Assembly (NCBI RefSeq): GCF_003711515.1
Contig: NW_021167085.1
Location: forward strand, 2,194,452 to 2,258,451
Direction: 5' to 3'
From: Sodiomyces alkalinus F11
Lineage: Eukaryota; Ascomycota; Sordariomycetes; Glomerellales; Plectosphaerellaceae
DNA: 64,000 bases
Shown here one piece after another: positions 11,201 to 22,640 of this stretch. The notes under the pieces are model-generated. The model worked only from the letters and a program-made list of their open reading frames with translations, was not told the origin of the DNA and made no database searches. The position numbers and the translations under genes are program-made. The first letter of the stretch is position 1, and each line of letters opens with the position of its first letter.

Positions 11201-13200
11201 ATAGAGCGGCCCCTAGGGAAGCGATAGTTCCTTACTATGGCTTCCGCGTATAAGGTTTACCTTATAGTCGACTCCTAATCGGTATAGCGGTAATTAATTA
11301 GCCTTATCGGGCGCGAATAGGTCGCCGAATTCTCGTAGTAACTCTTCGGGTATAAAGTCCTTCGGGTCTACTAGTCATTTCTTATATAACGCTTTTTCGA
11401 TATCCCTTAGGCTTACTCCCTGGATTAAGACTTCTTTACCCTTCCGTCGTAGTTATCGAATAATACCCGCGAATATAGTTCCTATAACTAAATAGGCGTT
11501 ATAGATAGCTTATACTCCGGTAGGTTCCTTTTCGTGATGAAGTCGTATATTTAATCCGGCTACTTTATAGTAAAGCCGTTTATCTTTAGCGTAGTATATT
11601 ATATCGTTTTATTCTATCTAGGGCTTCCCGAGGAATACGTCTTAGTTAAGCCCGGGTACTATATATACGAATATCCTTTACGGGTAACCGCTAATCTTAA
11701 GCTTATAGACGGCGATCCCCGCGCTACTAATAGTCTTAGTAGCTTCCGAGAAGCTATTTAGTAGTCGATTTATTTTATCGACTAATAGTAATTAGAGTCT
11801 TTAGGTAAACTATTTACTTATAGCGGTATAGTAGTCGTAATTAGTATTAATAAAGGCGAGGATACGCTATTTATTTACTTTAGCTATTATAAGCGCCGGG
11901 TTATTACTAGCACGCACTTTAAACGTCTCCTACTCCCGCCGTATCGCGGCTATCGGTTTTAACGCCTATTTTCGCGTTAGAGCTACTCTTTTTCCGAGTC
12001 GTCCTTACTAGTCGACTCGTCCCCGCTCTTATCGCGATCTTTCGTATAAGTCTCCTTAACTTTCCGGACTGTGTCTTAGTTTTTCTTTAGCTTTTTATAG
12101 TTCCGAGCAATATACCCTTTCTTATTATAGTTATAGTATATCCGAGTCTTTTACTTCGCCTTCCTATCGCTAACACGGTTTACTCCGCCTATCTTTATAT
12201 CGTTATCAGTATCCTTCTTCGCGGTTATATAGTCTTAAGCTTATTTATCGTAGTTTTATTCGAACTAGTAGCCTTTAAGTTTCCTAGCGATCTCTTATAC
12301 GCTATTAACCTACGTGGTATAGTGGTTAGTAGGGATTCGGGCGGAGATAAGTTTATCCCTAAATCGCGAAATAATCGCTCCTTCGAGGAATAAGATCTAT
12401 ACGGTAGCTTCCTATTCGGTACTACCCGTAAAGGCGATCTATCTTTTAAAACGGGGTAGGAAGGCGGTAAACGACTTATCGGTTTATTAACGAATCGTAC
12501 GTAAGGCTTAGGCGGCGCGTGATTATTCTATAGGGTTAAGCTAAGTATAATTAAGATACGCTATAAAGTCGTTAGGATCTATAAGCTTACCTAGCCCGTC
12601 GCTTTTATAAAAGGCCGATACGACCTATTATACTTTAGGCCCTAGGTAATTATAGATCGTATACTAAGCTTATATATTTTTTTTGGAATAAGTCGCTATC
12701 GATTATAAGCTTTTACTGTATCGCGTAGGCCTACGGGCTATAGTATACTCGCTTCCCTAAGAACTTCGCCGGGCTATCGATAGTCTTACGGGGTATTACT
12801 ATTAAGGTCGGGGCGACTATTATTATTATCGGCTATAGCGTAGGCGATAAAACCGGTAATAGGGTAGACTTTACTAGTATAAGGATTATCGGGGTCTATA
12901 AGGGAGCCGGGATATTTAGGTTAAGCGGTGTTAGGTTCTACAGGGCAGGCGATCCTAGGAGCCGGGCTATAAGCTATTCGACTAACTAGTGTTATCGCTC
13001 GTCGGCTTCTTCTCTCGCGTGTTATCGGTCTATAAACTAGCGTATCTCCGAGTAGTATTCGTATATCGGAGTAAGCCTTAAGTTAATATCGGTATATTAT
13101 TTATAGAAAGGGCTTAGCCTTACGTTTAGGGCTTAGTCGTTTTCTTTAAACCGTTAATTCATCCACTCTACGACCTATTTAATTCTAATAGGTTATTAGG
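8250..13200 (-). pseudogene. Gypsy-C gag-pol, RIP-decayed
   Basis: The gag end has a CCHC knuckle read as YYNYNKKGYIARNY near 12.15-12.09 kb, with Cys mutated to Tyr and Asp to Asn. RT shows FITAYINNILVYS at about 10.78-10.73 kb, where Y-x-D-D became Y-x-N-N by G-to-A change. Integrase shows DIRRFIRNYDIY, the core start LIDFITDLLLAGEKKTRYL and, further on, FRFHRIPRSIISD, between about 9.53 and 9.06 kb. After FHVDLLRRAGDNPFPG (near 8.6 kb) a tail reading EVEEILYARTKRRGRGLRYK followed by VLVR, then a Gly-Tyr step (8.5-8.35 kb), resembles a chromodomain. These are features of the chromovirus branch of Ty3/Gypsy. Confidence 0.82.
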
Positions 13201-13263
13201 CGGTAGCGTTAGGATCCTAATCTATCGCTAGCGTAGCGTGTGGGTATCGCTAAGTTCTAGATA

Positions 13264-13477
13264 TATAAACGACTAGTTATAGGTCGTAGCACTAAGTAAG
13301 GTCGTAATAATAGATTATCTAGAATTAAGGAAGGAAGAAGGAAAAGGAGAAAAGTCTATAGCGCTAGGCTAGCTATAAGGTAGCGATAACATAGCGATAT
13401 AGGTCCGTTGACTAAGCGCGTAGTCAGGAGGATCCGGAGTATAGCCGGATCCTCTATATCGGGGTTAACCCGTAATA
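13264..13477 (-). repeat. Gypsy-C 5' LTR
   Basis: It matches 6255-6468. TG at the left edge has become TA here (tataaacg against tgtgaacg), so the two LTRs were mutated independently after insertion. Confidence 0.92.
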
Positions 13478-15420
13478 GCGCCTATCTATCACGAGAACTA
13501 TCGTAAGTATATATATAACTAAGAAAGTCTAGAACGATAACGCCTAAAAGGCGTTCTTTAACGCTAGCAGGACTTATAACGCTATACGCACGAGGAAGTA
13601 AGCTATTAATAACGACGACGTCGGTGCTACAGATTCCCCTTATACCTCCTAGCCGCTATCGCTATCGTACGTAACCCGCGAGGATCTCCCGCCTTTACTA
13701 AACCATTACCGCGATATACGCCTTTATCCGTTACGGGAGCGGTGGTTATAGGCCGAGGGGGAATACCTTAAGGGGCACCGATAAATAGGCTACTAATAAA
13801 AGGTAGGTAGTAATTAGGCTAATAAGTAATAAGTCCTCGCCTATAGATAAGTATACACCTATAAATTTAATAAGGAGGGCACCCTCCTTAAGTATAAGGC
13901 ACGCCTTATAGTCCGAGGGGATTAATAAAAACGGTTAGAGACTAAAGATAACTATGCCGTAACGCTAGCCTCGCGGTCCTTCCGTATACTAATAGTAATC
14001 GCTACTCGGTTTAACCTAAAGATAAGGCAGTTCGACGCTATTAACGCGTTCGTTAACGCTAGCCTTAAGGAAGAGGTATTTATAAAGATACCGTAAGGCT
14101 ACGAAGTACTAGGTAAGGTCCTGCTACTACGGAAAGCCCTCTTCGGCTTAAGGGTATCGCTACTGCTATAGTAAGAGGAATTTAGCGGCATGCTATAGAG
14201 GATAGGATTTACGGCCGTGCCTAATAACCCCTATATTATACTCCGCGACGGTTTAATCCTATTCTTCTATATCGACGATATCGGACTTATCTACTATAGA
14301 GATCGTAAGGCGGACGCCGACGACCTTAAGGCCGCCCTTAAGCGAAGCTATAGGTTATTAGGAGGCGAAGAAATCCGTTAGTTCCTAGGAATTAAGGTCC
14401 TAAGAGATAGAGCCACCCGAAGGTTATAGCTATTATAATCCTCCTATATAGAGAAGATCGCGGTTAAATACTACGTAGATATACTCTACCGAAAACCACT
14501 AAAGGTCCTGTTATTAACGATAGAGCCGTTAATACCCCGCGACGGTATACGCGCGTTAATTCCCGAGGTCCGTTAGTATTAGGGTATAATCGGTTTTATC
14601 CTATACGCCGCTATCGTGATATGACCCGATATCGCGTTCGCCTATTCGAAGCTTTCCTAATATAACGTTAACCCCTCCTCTAACTATCTTAAAAGGGCTT
14701 AATAAGTGCTACTATTCCTATACTATATAAGACACCACTACCTGGAATTCGGCGGGGATAGGCTCTTCCTAATAGCAAGCGACGCGTCCTTTAGGGATAA
14801 TCCAGACCGTAAGAGTTCGTAAGGATATACGATAAAGCTCTTCGGCGGCACCGTTAACTAGAAAGCGGGTAAATAACCGACGGTCACGACGTCGTTAACA
14901 GAATCGGAACTACTCGCTCTTATAAAGGCCGCTAAAAAGACGTTATTTATTAGCCGGATATTAAGGGATTTAGAGCTTCGGCTAGACTAATAATAGCTAT
15001 AGCTATACTACGATAATTAATAGACTATTAACCTTATTAAGAAGAAGGCATAACGCCTACGGATAAGGCTACGGCACGTCGATATACAGAACTAGTGGGC
15101 GCGCTAGTTAGTATAATAAGGTCTCTTTAAGGTTATATACGTTAACACGAAGGAGATAATCGCGGACGGATTAACGAAGGCATTACCGGAGGCGGGGATT
15201 AAAAGACTATAGTAATAGCTTAATTTAACTAATTAAAAGGATCGTATCGAGTAGTCTAAACGACTACACGAAGAGATTAAACGCGCTAAAGCGGCCGTAA
15301 CGAAGGCCCCCGAGGGCGTAGCAGATCCGATAAATATAGATCTAATTAATTAGATCCGGCTAATTAGGATCGAGGAACCAATTAAGATAGAATTAAATTA
15401 AACGGTTAAACAGGGCGGAT
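13478..15420 (+). pseudogene. Copia-1 pol continuation: RT and RNase H, RIP-decayed
   Basis: This is the resumption of Copia-1 after Gypsy-C. The RT shows an intact FFYIDDIGLIY at about 14261-14293, the YxDD motif of RVT_2. RNase H follows with DASFRDNPDRKSSQGYTIKL near 14780-14840, LTESELLALIKAAKK near 14900-14940, and RLRHVDI and ADGLTKALPEAG towards 15060-15200, the Copia RNase H signature order. Stops are TAG/TAA. A patch at 15430-15480 keeps several TG and CA sites. Confidence 0.85.
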
Positions 15421-15552
15421 TTAGATCCCTTTTATAAGGGCGTTTTCCCTTGACTATTGATTTTACAATGGAAAAGTTAAGAGCGTTTAGCTTAAACCGA
15501 AGCCTCTAATTAGTTAGTTAACCTGGGAAGACCCACCTTAACTAAGGGGGTA

Positions 15553-15835
15553 TATCGTATAGACAGGACCACGATATAGTCTATAGGGGATCTAGGGGGG
15601 ATCCACTCTATAACTAAGGGCTCCGGATATCAGGGACTTCGGGTATTAGGATATAATAAGGGTGGATACCGGAAAAGACCGGATAGGATCCAAATAATAT
15701 AGTACCTATAATAGAGTCTTCACCACCTAAATTAAGGACATAAGAGACTCTCCTAGATATAACTTAACACAATACATACACACAAGACTTCTACTCTACT
15801 AAGTTGATTATTCAAGTGCCTTTTAACGTGCGACA
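15553..15835 (+). repeat. Copia-1 3' LTR
   Basis: It matches 2383-2665 and is preceded by the polypurine stretch actaaggggg. It keeps more CA/TG sites than the 5' LTR, for example acaatacatacacacaagac. The TSD ggttt follows at 15836-15840. Confidence 0.92.
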
Positions 15836-18800
15836 GGTTTAACGTCCCCGGGCGGTGCCGAATCTTAAAATCAAACGGGGCGAGCTCCTCGAGCCACTGT
15901 GCGTGCTAGCCCTTAAGCTTCGGCTTATCTAGCAGATAACGATAGTTTAGGTGGTCTGTTAGGACTATTATAGGGCTCTAACTATAGGCCACGTAGTGCC
16001 GCTATATCCGAAAAGATTCGATAATAGCTATAAGCTTAGAATCGGGCGTGCTGTAATTAAGTTCGGCTCCACGTAGCTTACGGGATATAAACGCTATAGG
16101 GCGCTATAGGCTATTCTCGAGCTAACTAATAACGGCCTTAATTATAAAAGCGGAAGCGTCTGGCTTAATTCGTATAGGCAGACCAGGGTTAAAATACCGT
16201 AGGACCGGTGCCTTCTAAAATAATAGCTTTATTTTTTCGAACGCGTCCCGGGCCTGCTAGGAAAGCATAAGGGTCCCTGCGTAGCCACCGGTGGGTCCTC
16301 CTTTAAGATAGTCTATAAGAGAGGCAGCGACCTTAGAGTAGTTCCGAATAAAACGTCTATAAAACCCCGTAAAGCCTAGGAAGACCTGTATCTTCTTAAC
16401 ACTATTAGGGAGCTCCTAATCGCGGATAGCCTTAACTCGGGATAGGTCTATACGTACCCTATCTAGACTATAGATAAAACTAAGGAATTCCACGTCTCTG
16501 GTCTTAAATTCGTACTTATCGGGGTTAGTATATAGGGACCACTGCCTAAGCCTTATAAGGACCTCGCGGACATATACGCGGTGGGTGGCTAGGTCTTTAC
16601 TGTAGATAAGAATATTATCTAGATAGACTATATAGATAGTGTCGATAAGACCCATTAGCGCCTGGTTAATATACCGCTAAAAGCTTACGGGCGTGTTAGT
16701 TAGCCCGAATAGTATAATAAGGTACTCGTAATAGCCGTATTTTATACAGAACGCTATCTTCCACTTATCCCAAGCTCGTATACGGAGCCGATAGTATATA
16801 TCCTTGAGATCTAGCTTAGTATAGTACTACGCCGATAATAACCGATCTAGGATTTCGTGGATTAGGGGAAGGGGGGTACGGTCCTTAACGGTTACCTTAT
16901 TTAACCCTCTATAGTTAATATAAAGACGTAGCTTACTACCCTTCTTAGGCATAAATAGAATAGGGGCGCCGGATAGGCTAGTAGACGGTCTAATCTATCC
17001 CTTCGCGGCGGTATCCTATAGATACTAACGTAGCACCTCGAGCTCTTATACAGCGAGGGGGTAAATAGGACTGTAGGGGGGCTTCTTCCCTTCCTCGACC
17101 TTAATAGCGTGATCCTACTACTAATACGTCGGTAGCCTCGTGGCATCTTTAACGTTAAAAACGTTAGCGAAATCTTAATACTATTCCGGTAGCGTGGTAG
17201 CGGCCGCTGGGTCCTTATCTAGGCTAGGGTAGACCCCGTTTAAGAATATATCTCTATATCCTACTAAAGGGTTTTCTATTAGGCCGACGTGGCTAATGAG
17301 GCCGATACGTGGGCCCTGCGTAGAACCTATATAGGTTAGAGTAAGGATAGACTTAGCTTATCTAACTGCCTTACGTAGCTCTTTTAGGGATATAACTACG
17401 CCGAGCTCTGCGTAGGTTAAGTGGTAGGTCCACGTGCTATACTGCTAATTAACGTTAGGGTTAACGGCTATAAGCCACGGCCTCCCTAGGATAATTTTCG
17501 CGCCCGTGAGGTTTATAACGTAGAACTCGGCGTGTTATACCCTCTTATATCCCTAGTGGTCGGTAGCGACGATAATTCTATAGGTGGATTCTAGAGTTAT
17601 CTTCGTTTATCCTTCCGTAATCTATAATTCCGGGATCGGGGACCCCTCAGGAACCTAACTAGGTCCTAGGAGGGACCGATCTAAAACGTTAATATTAGCG
17701 CCTCCGTTAAGGAGAGCCGACGTCTACACCTATTCCTTACCTCGGCGAAAGGAAACGCGTGCCTCTATTAGTATAGTAGTAGGGGTAGTCCGAGGCGGGT
17801 GTGGTTCTTAGGGCACCTCGCCCGTGATACGGCCGACCGTGGGGCGGGATATAGATACCGGTTAGGTATTCGGGTTATTATTACTTAAACGCTACGCCCG
17901 AGGGCTAGGGTATATAGTAGCGTAATTCCCCTTTTAGTTATAATTATAGTAAGTAATAGAGTTAAGGTACGATAACGGTTTAGGGCGTATAGGGTAACTA
18001 GGAGTAAAGGCTAGTATAGGTGTAGGGGTAGACGTAGAAATAGGGGCAGAGGCAGGGGTATAAGGAGGGCTATTAGTAGAACCGTAGGTGGCCACCTAGG
18101 GATTATAAATACGCGAGCGGAAACGACGTTATTAGGTAGTAGACTAGAAGTCGGTCCGAGTAACGGCTAGACCGTCGGTAATAGTTAAGGCCTTAGCCCT
18201 ACGGTAGGCCGGGGCTAGATCCTAGTAGTCCTTAGGAACCCCTATAGACACTATATAGTCCCGAATAGGCGGGAGTACCCTTATTAGCACTATCTAAATC
18301 CTCTACTAGTCTAGGAGCTCGCCCGGTAGTTCCGACTCTAGGGCTTCCCACCGCTATATAAACTTAGCGTAGGACTCCCCCTCTCTCTAAGACGAGATAG
18401 ACTCGCTCTGAATCTATACCGCTACCTCTTATAGGCGGGTATCGTTATTATCGACCTAATAGGATAACTAGGCTTATAGGGCGGCCTAGCTAACCCTATT
18501 AGAATCGCTATCGTACTTATATCGTAGTTTAGCCTACTAGCGCTCCTTAAGGTGATAGGAGAGGCACGATATAATAAAGTAGTTCTTCGTAGTGTCCGTA
18601 GGAAAGGATTAAGAATCCAGGTTAAACCGCTAGTTAGTCTCCTAGATAAACGTGCGATATTTAGCCTAGGACACGCTATCCTATTTTAGAAGGGGAAAAT
18701 TAAACTTAGCCTATATAGCGGATCCGTGTATAGATAACGCCGTGGATATATCGTGAGTATATTAGGATCCTGACGGGGTTACGATAATACGACGCCGAGG

Positions 18801-19300
18801 TTCGGCTATACGATAGTGGGTGATATCGGCCGGGCTAAGACGAATAGTAGGATTAATAGTAGCGGCGGCGGCGGTAGTAGCGGCGGTAGTATCCGCCTCT
18901 AGCTTAGTAAGGTACGCGAGCTTACGCTTACGGTAGTTCTATACCTCTATCTATTTAACGCGTTTATCTAGTTATTTCTCCGTTAGCGTGGCTAGGTTAG
19001 CGTTCGTATATAGGGGCAGGTTAGGGTTATACACGGGTCCTATCGTGACCGTAGTTTAAGGAACGGGGACGGTGATAGGGGTAAAGGTAGTAGTGGAGGT
19101 AGTACTAGCGATAAAAGCAGGTACGGGGGCAGGAATAAGTGCCGGTACGGTGGTAGAGGTAGGAGTAGTGGGAGTAGCATTAGTTCCCGGCGTATTCCCG
19201 TCGTATTCCTCGTCGGCGGGGTCGTCTTCCATAAAGGCGGTCTTACTATCGCGGAGCTATCGCTTAAACTAACTAATAGCCTTATTAAATTTAAAGGTAG
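15836..19300 (-). pseudogene. Gypsy-B gag, protease, RT and RNase H, RIP-decayed
   Basis: The gag leader after the LTR reads DPTFKFNKAIS, and an extended Thr/Pro-rich segment follows. A zinc knuckle near 17.95-17.90 kb reads ITYYNYN*KGNYATIY (Cys to Tyr, Gln to stop). The protease is ALLNGGANINVLD near 17.70 kb (from a D-G-G/D type active site). The RT has [22 protein letters not shown] near 16.9 kb and YLDNILIYSKD near 16.62 kb (YxDD with the second Asp changed to Asn), followed by [20 protein letters not shown]. RNase H ends IVLTDHLNYRYLL ... FDFKIRHRPGTLN at 15836. Confidence 0.85.
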
Positions 19301-19347
19301 GATCGTTTATTTCGTGATAGTTAGATATCTTAGTAATTCTCCTTAAC

Positions 19348-19733
19348 TGTCTTCGCGCCCTTAGGGGTACAGTAATTAAAATATTAAATAGGTAGTCGTA
19401 AAGAGTAAAAAGGTAGAGTTAAGTAAGGAACCAGGTATAATCATAATAGGATCACGATAGGGAAAGTATAGGGGTAGTTAAAGAATTAGATTAATCGCTG
19501 GCCTCCCTATCTAAAGGGGAGGCTCCTCCGCTCCTTAAGACTACGTTCCGCTACTCCTCGAGGACTACTTATTTGCTTCCTCGAGGGCTACCTTATTTAT
19601 TTCGAGGGACTATTCTGTTTACTATGTGATAACTGCTTTGTTTATGCCTCGAGGGGTCTTAGACTAAGCACGCCTGGACCCCTATAGGTTCACACTGGGG
19701 ACCCATTATAAACACTGCTATAGGCACCTGATA
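19348..19733 (-). repeat. Gypsy-B 5' LTR (386 bp)
   Basis: The minus strand begins tatcaggtgcc (from TGTCAGGTGCC) and ends at the tgtcttcg edge on the plus strand. It is repeated at 23498-23871. The similarity runs past the LTR into the leader and first gag codons (19253-19347 against 23405-23497). It contains short inverted blocks (aaaggggaggctcc) and retains some un-RIPped stretches. Confidence 0.85.
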
Positions 19734-20087
19734 CTACCGTTTACTCCCTTTACTAGATTTACCCGAGGTTCCTTTAGCTTATCCTCCCTATTAAAGGGAG
19801 GGCTCCCCTTAGTCTACTCGCTTCGACCGCTAACCCCTTTACCTATCCACGGACTATAATATATATACCGCTATATCCGATATTCCTGACCGGTACCCCT
19901 AATATCTCTCGGATATCCGGATAATACCGTGGAAGGCCGTAGTACTACGCCCGGATTCTCCACGGCATAATACCCTCGGACGGCTAAACGGCCTATTAAG
20001 CAGAAGAACCGGCGAAGTAATAGAATATCGTGGTCTACCGTCTCCCTTTAGCGTATCTCCGTTATTTTATAATGTATACTCCTTTTC

Positions 20088-20190
20088 TTTCCTTTTTTTC
20101 CTTTCCCTTTTTTCCTTTCCCTTTTTTCCTTTCCCTTTTTTCCTTTCCCTTTTTTCCTTTCCCTTTTTTCCTTCGCTTCTTTCCTTTCCC
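20088..20190. repeat. 14-bp tandem repeat, cctttccctttttt
   Basis: About six to seven near-perfect copies of a 14-bp pyrimidine unit, with degenerate copies on the right (ccttcgcttctttcc). On the minus strand it is a purine tract. Because it contains almost no CA/TG, RIP cannot affect it, which may explain why it stays so regular. Confidence 0.85.
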
Positions 20191-20289
20191 TTCTTTCCTT
20201 TCTATCGTGAATACTATCGCCGCCCACGGTTACTAAGTAATTACTATACGGTGCTACCGATTACTATCCCCGGCTAAAGAACACCCGCG

Positions 20290-20562
20290 AGATATAAGGC
20301 TTATATCGCCCGGGGTAGATACTTAGGGATATTAGTTTATAGCTAAGCGGATATTGGAAAAAGCTATAGAGGCGAAGGAGTTAATTAAGTGTAGATACCG
20401 GAAAAAGCTATAAAGGCTAAGCGACGCCTTTAAGAAGAGATAAAAGACCTTAGTTAATCTAAGGATAGCCTTAAAAAAGATAGAGGTTTTAAGGGTGTTA
20501 TAGCCGGGTAATATTAAAGAACCACGAGTAATAAAGAACCGCGAGACGTTAAAGAGCTAGTA
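20290..20562 (+). pseudogene. Short decayed basic, coiled-coil-like ORF end
   Basis: In plus frame 2 the sequence reads AKRILEKAIEAKELIKCRYR, then KKIEVLRVL and KEPRVIKNRETLKS. It is rich in Lys, Arg, Glu and Leu with TAG/TAA stops. This character resembles the C-terminal part of some fungal transposases, but I cannot see a catalytic motif and do not assign a family. Confidence 0.35.
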
Positions 20563-21067
20563 GGTATACGGCGGAACTAGGAGACTACTAAGGCATTACG
20601 AGGTATACTAATAACGCGATATAAGACGAATATTATCGCCGCCCTAGGTAATAACCAGGAACGCTAGGGAATACTAGGGAACGGTAGGAATAAAAGGACT
20701 ATAACCTATATATACCTTTTATCGGCTATGCCTTCTATCGGCTATAATAACCATAGTTACCACGGCGCTTTACTAGGCGTTAGGAAGAATAATATCGTGC
20801 CTATAATACTCGAGAGTTATTTTTTCTCTCCTTCCCTTCCTCTCTCTAAGCTACGTTAATAAACCCGTATTACGCTCCGAGGTTCGCCGTATTATATAAA
20901 TAGCTCTATAGACTTAATATCCCCCCTTATAATCTCGTCGTTTACTAACGTATTTCCTATTCTTCTACTAATTACCCTCTATACCGCTAAGACACGCCGC
21001 GGGCGCGTTAGTAATCCCTATATACTTCATAGTCCTCGCGCCTCTATTATACTAGCCCTCTAAAGAT

Positions 21068-22640
21068 ATAGTATACCGTGACACGTTCGATAAGGCCTTT
21101 AAGAACCATAAGAAGAGCGGCCTTAGTATTACTAAGGAGGGTTATTTCCGAGCGGTAACGCTATACGGAGGTAAAGAATATTTAGAGAACGAGCTCTTTA
21201 CCTTAGGCGAAAGATTCGCGGCGTGGAAAGAAGCGTATAAGGCTAAAATCGCCGAGTTCCGACGGTATACTAAGGTATAGGGCTACGATAACCCCGAGAC
21301 CCGAGGCCTTAAGCGCACCGTATTTATCCCTAACGACCACCCTAAGCTCTTTTAGCTAATTATAGAAGAAGAGGCCTAAGATATTATAAGCTAGACTCCG
21401 TAACCCGAGTTTCTACTAGAAAAGAATCCTATCCCCGCCTTTTAGGACCGCCCGTAGCTATCGTTTAAGTAATACGCTATAGTAAGGGACGCTAACGCCC
21501 CCCGGAATTATGCCGGGAAATACACTAAGACGCCGTAATTAACCCGTATCACTAATACGGACTCCCCGGCTATTATCGCCGGCTAATATTTAACCGCTTT
21601 TATTAACCTTAAGGCCGAAGTAAAGGTTATAAATACCGTAATAGTCTTATCGCCTACTAATATTCCCCGGGGTAAGACCCTAAAGAAACTAACGAGCTTA
21701 ATAGTTCCCGGGTTTATACTCTAGTATATTCGGGATTACGTATACCTATCTAAGGCAGTATACGATATAGTCACTATAGAAGCCTAAAGAACTATAGTAT
21801 ATACAGATCTTAAGACTAATATAGGCTAGTATATAAAGCAGGCTAATATAACTAATAAGCTTATCGGTAAGTTTATTAATAGGCTTCCCACGGAAAAGGG
21901 TAAGGAACCCGCTCGCCTTATACTAATAGTATAAGAATTCCTCGCTATAATACGTACCGGTAAGGAACTAACGCTAACACCCCTTACTAAGCGGTTTACG
22001 CTAACTAATCTCGCGGTAGAATAACCGGCTAAGCGTATTATAGCTATATCGGAAATAGAGAAAGTAATAAAGGATATTATTAAAAATCTCGCTAACCGCT
22101 TATATATAGCGGGTATTAAATCCTATAACGAGACGGTAAATAAGGACGACTAGACTATTATTATCCTTTGCTAGCGCGCCTATATAGTCGCGCTGCCTAT
22201 TCTAGCCGTAAGATTTATTATCGCGGTAATTAAAGCCGGCCTCGCTATAGATAACACCTAGAACGCCGCGGACTTACCCCTCCTGCTAATATTATAGCGT
22301 ATAGGACGGATAGTAGCTATAGCGCCCCTTACTAGCGATAGCCAGCTTATAAATAACCGCTAGGAAGCGTTAGTAAATATACTTACCGCCGACCACGATA
22401 AAGCCGTTAGTATTATCCGCTACTATATCGTCTTATAAGCTATATAGTTAAAGCGTTCGGGCCCCGACTTAAAGTATACCTATACCACGGACCGAGCGGA
22501 GATAAAGGCGTATACTACTAAGCTTACTATAGACGAGGCAGCTTTAGCACTAAATACGCCGCTAAATTAATAGGGTATCGCGATAGCTATACTATAGCCC
22601 GCTAATAACGAGGATCAGATCACTATACTCGAGTAACTAT
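21068..22640 (+). pseudogene. Decayed ORF of about 500 codons, family not recognised
   Basis: A single plus-strand frame runs from ATA 21068 (a likely RIPped ATG) to about 22.64 kb without a frameshift I could detect. It is broken by about 22 stops that are all TAG or TAA, as expected from Gln or Trp codons after RIP. It starts VYRDTFDKAFKNHKKSG and has LENELFTLGERFAAWKEAYK, then a mostly helical, Lys/Glu/Ile-rich body (VIKDIIKNLANRLYIAG). Upstream are a TATA-like tataaata at about 20896 and a pyrimidine stretch. I see no RT, integrase, transposase or zinc-knuckle motif. It lies antisense to the flanking LTRs. Confidence 0.5.

Larger units (their letters stand above)
6255..13477 (-). mobile_element. 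Gypsy-C: chromodomain-type Ty3/Gypsy element nested in Copia-1
   Basis: Two 214-bp LTRs (6255-6468, 13264-13477) are flanked by the 5-bp TSD gcgcc (6250-6254, 13478-13482), giving a 7,223-bp element. About a dozen LTR differences are visible, all but one transitions, as RIP predicts. A polypyrimidine tract directly after the left LTR (6469-6492) is the polypurine tract of a minus-strand element. In minus-strand order there are gag with a zinc knuckle near 12.1 kb, RT near 10.7 kb, integrase near 9.5-9.0 kb and a chromodomain-like tail near 8.5-8.3 kb. An extra plus-strand ORF lies between the pol end and the 3' LTR. Confidence 0.92.
2383..15835 (+). mobile_element. Copia-1: full-length Ty1/Copia element with a nested Gypsy insertion
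   Basis: Two direct LTRs (2383-2665 and 15553-15835, 283 bp each, RIPped TGT...ACA ends) flank the element. The 5-bp TSD ggttt lies at 2378-2382 and 15836-15840. A primer-binding-site-like stretch follows the left LTR (gttataagcccgg at 2666) and a polypurine stretch (aggggg) precedes the right one. Without Gypsy-C and one copy of its TSD the element is about 6.2 kb. The order gag, GAG-pre-integrase, integrase, RT (RVT_2 type), RNase H is the Copia order. It is inserted into Gypsy-B exactly within the HRPGTLN/PAD codons. Confidence 0.92.
1200..19733 (-). mobile_element. Gypsy-B: Ty3/Gypsy element, minus strand, split by Copia-1 and lacking its 3' LTR
   Basis: On the minus strand the order is 5' LTR (19733-19348), leader and gag (about 19300-17900), protease, RT (about 16900-16300), RNase H (to 15841), then, across the Copia-1 insertion, a repeated linker (2377-1720) and integrase (about 1660-1250). 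Removing Copia-1 and one copy of its TSD restores a continuous frame reading HRPGTLNPADRL, the conserved RNase H end of Gypsy elements. That proves the two halves were one element. The integrase stops at an inverted junction with Gypsy-A near 1.2 kb, so the C-terminal part and the 3' LTR are missing. Stops are RIP type. Confidence 0.85.

Noticed and set aside
16901..17146. An 81-codon minus-strand frame in Gypsy-B
   Set aside because: It is a different register from the RT frame, which shows the real RT motifs in the same place.
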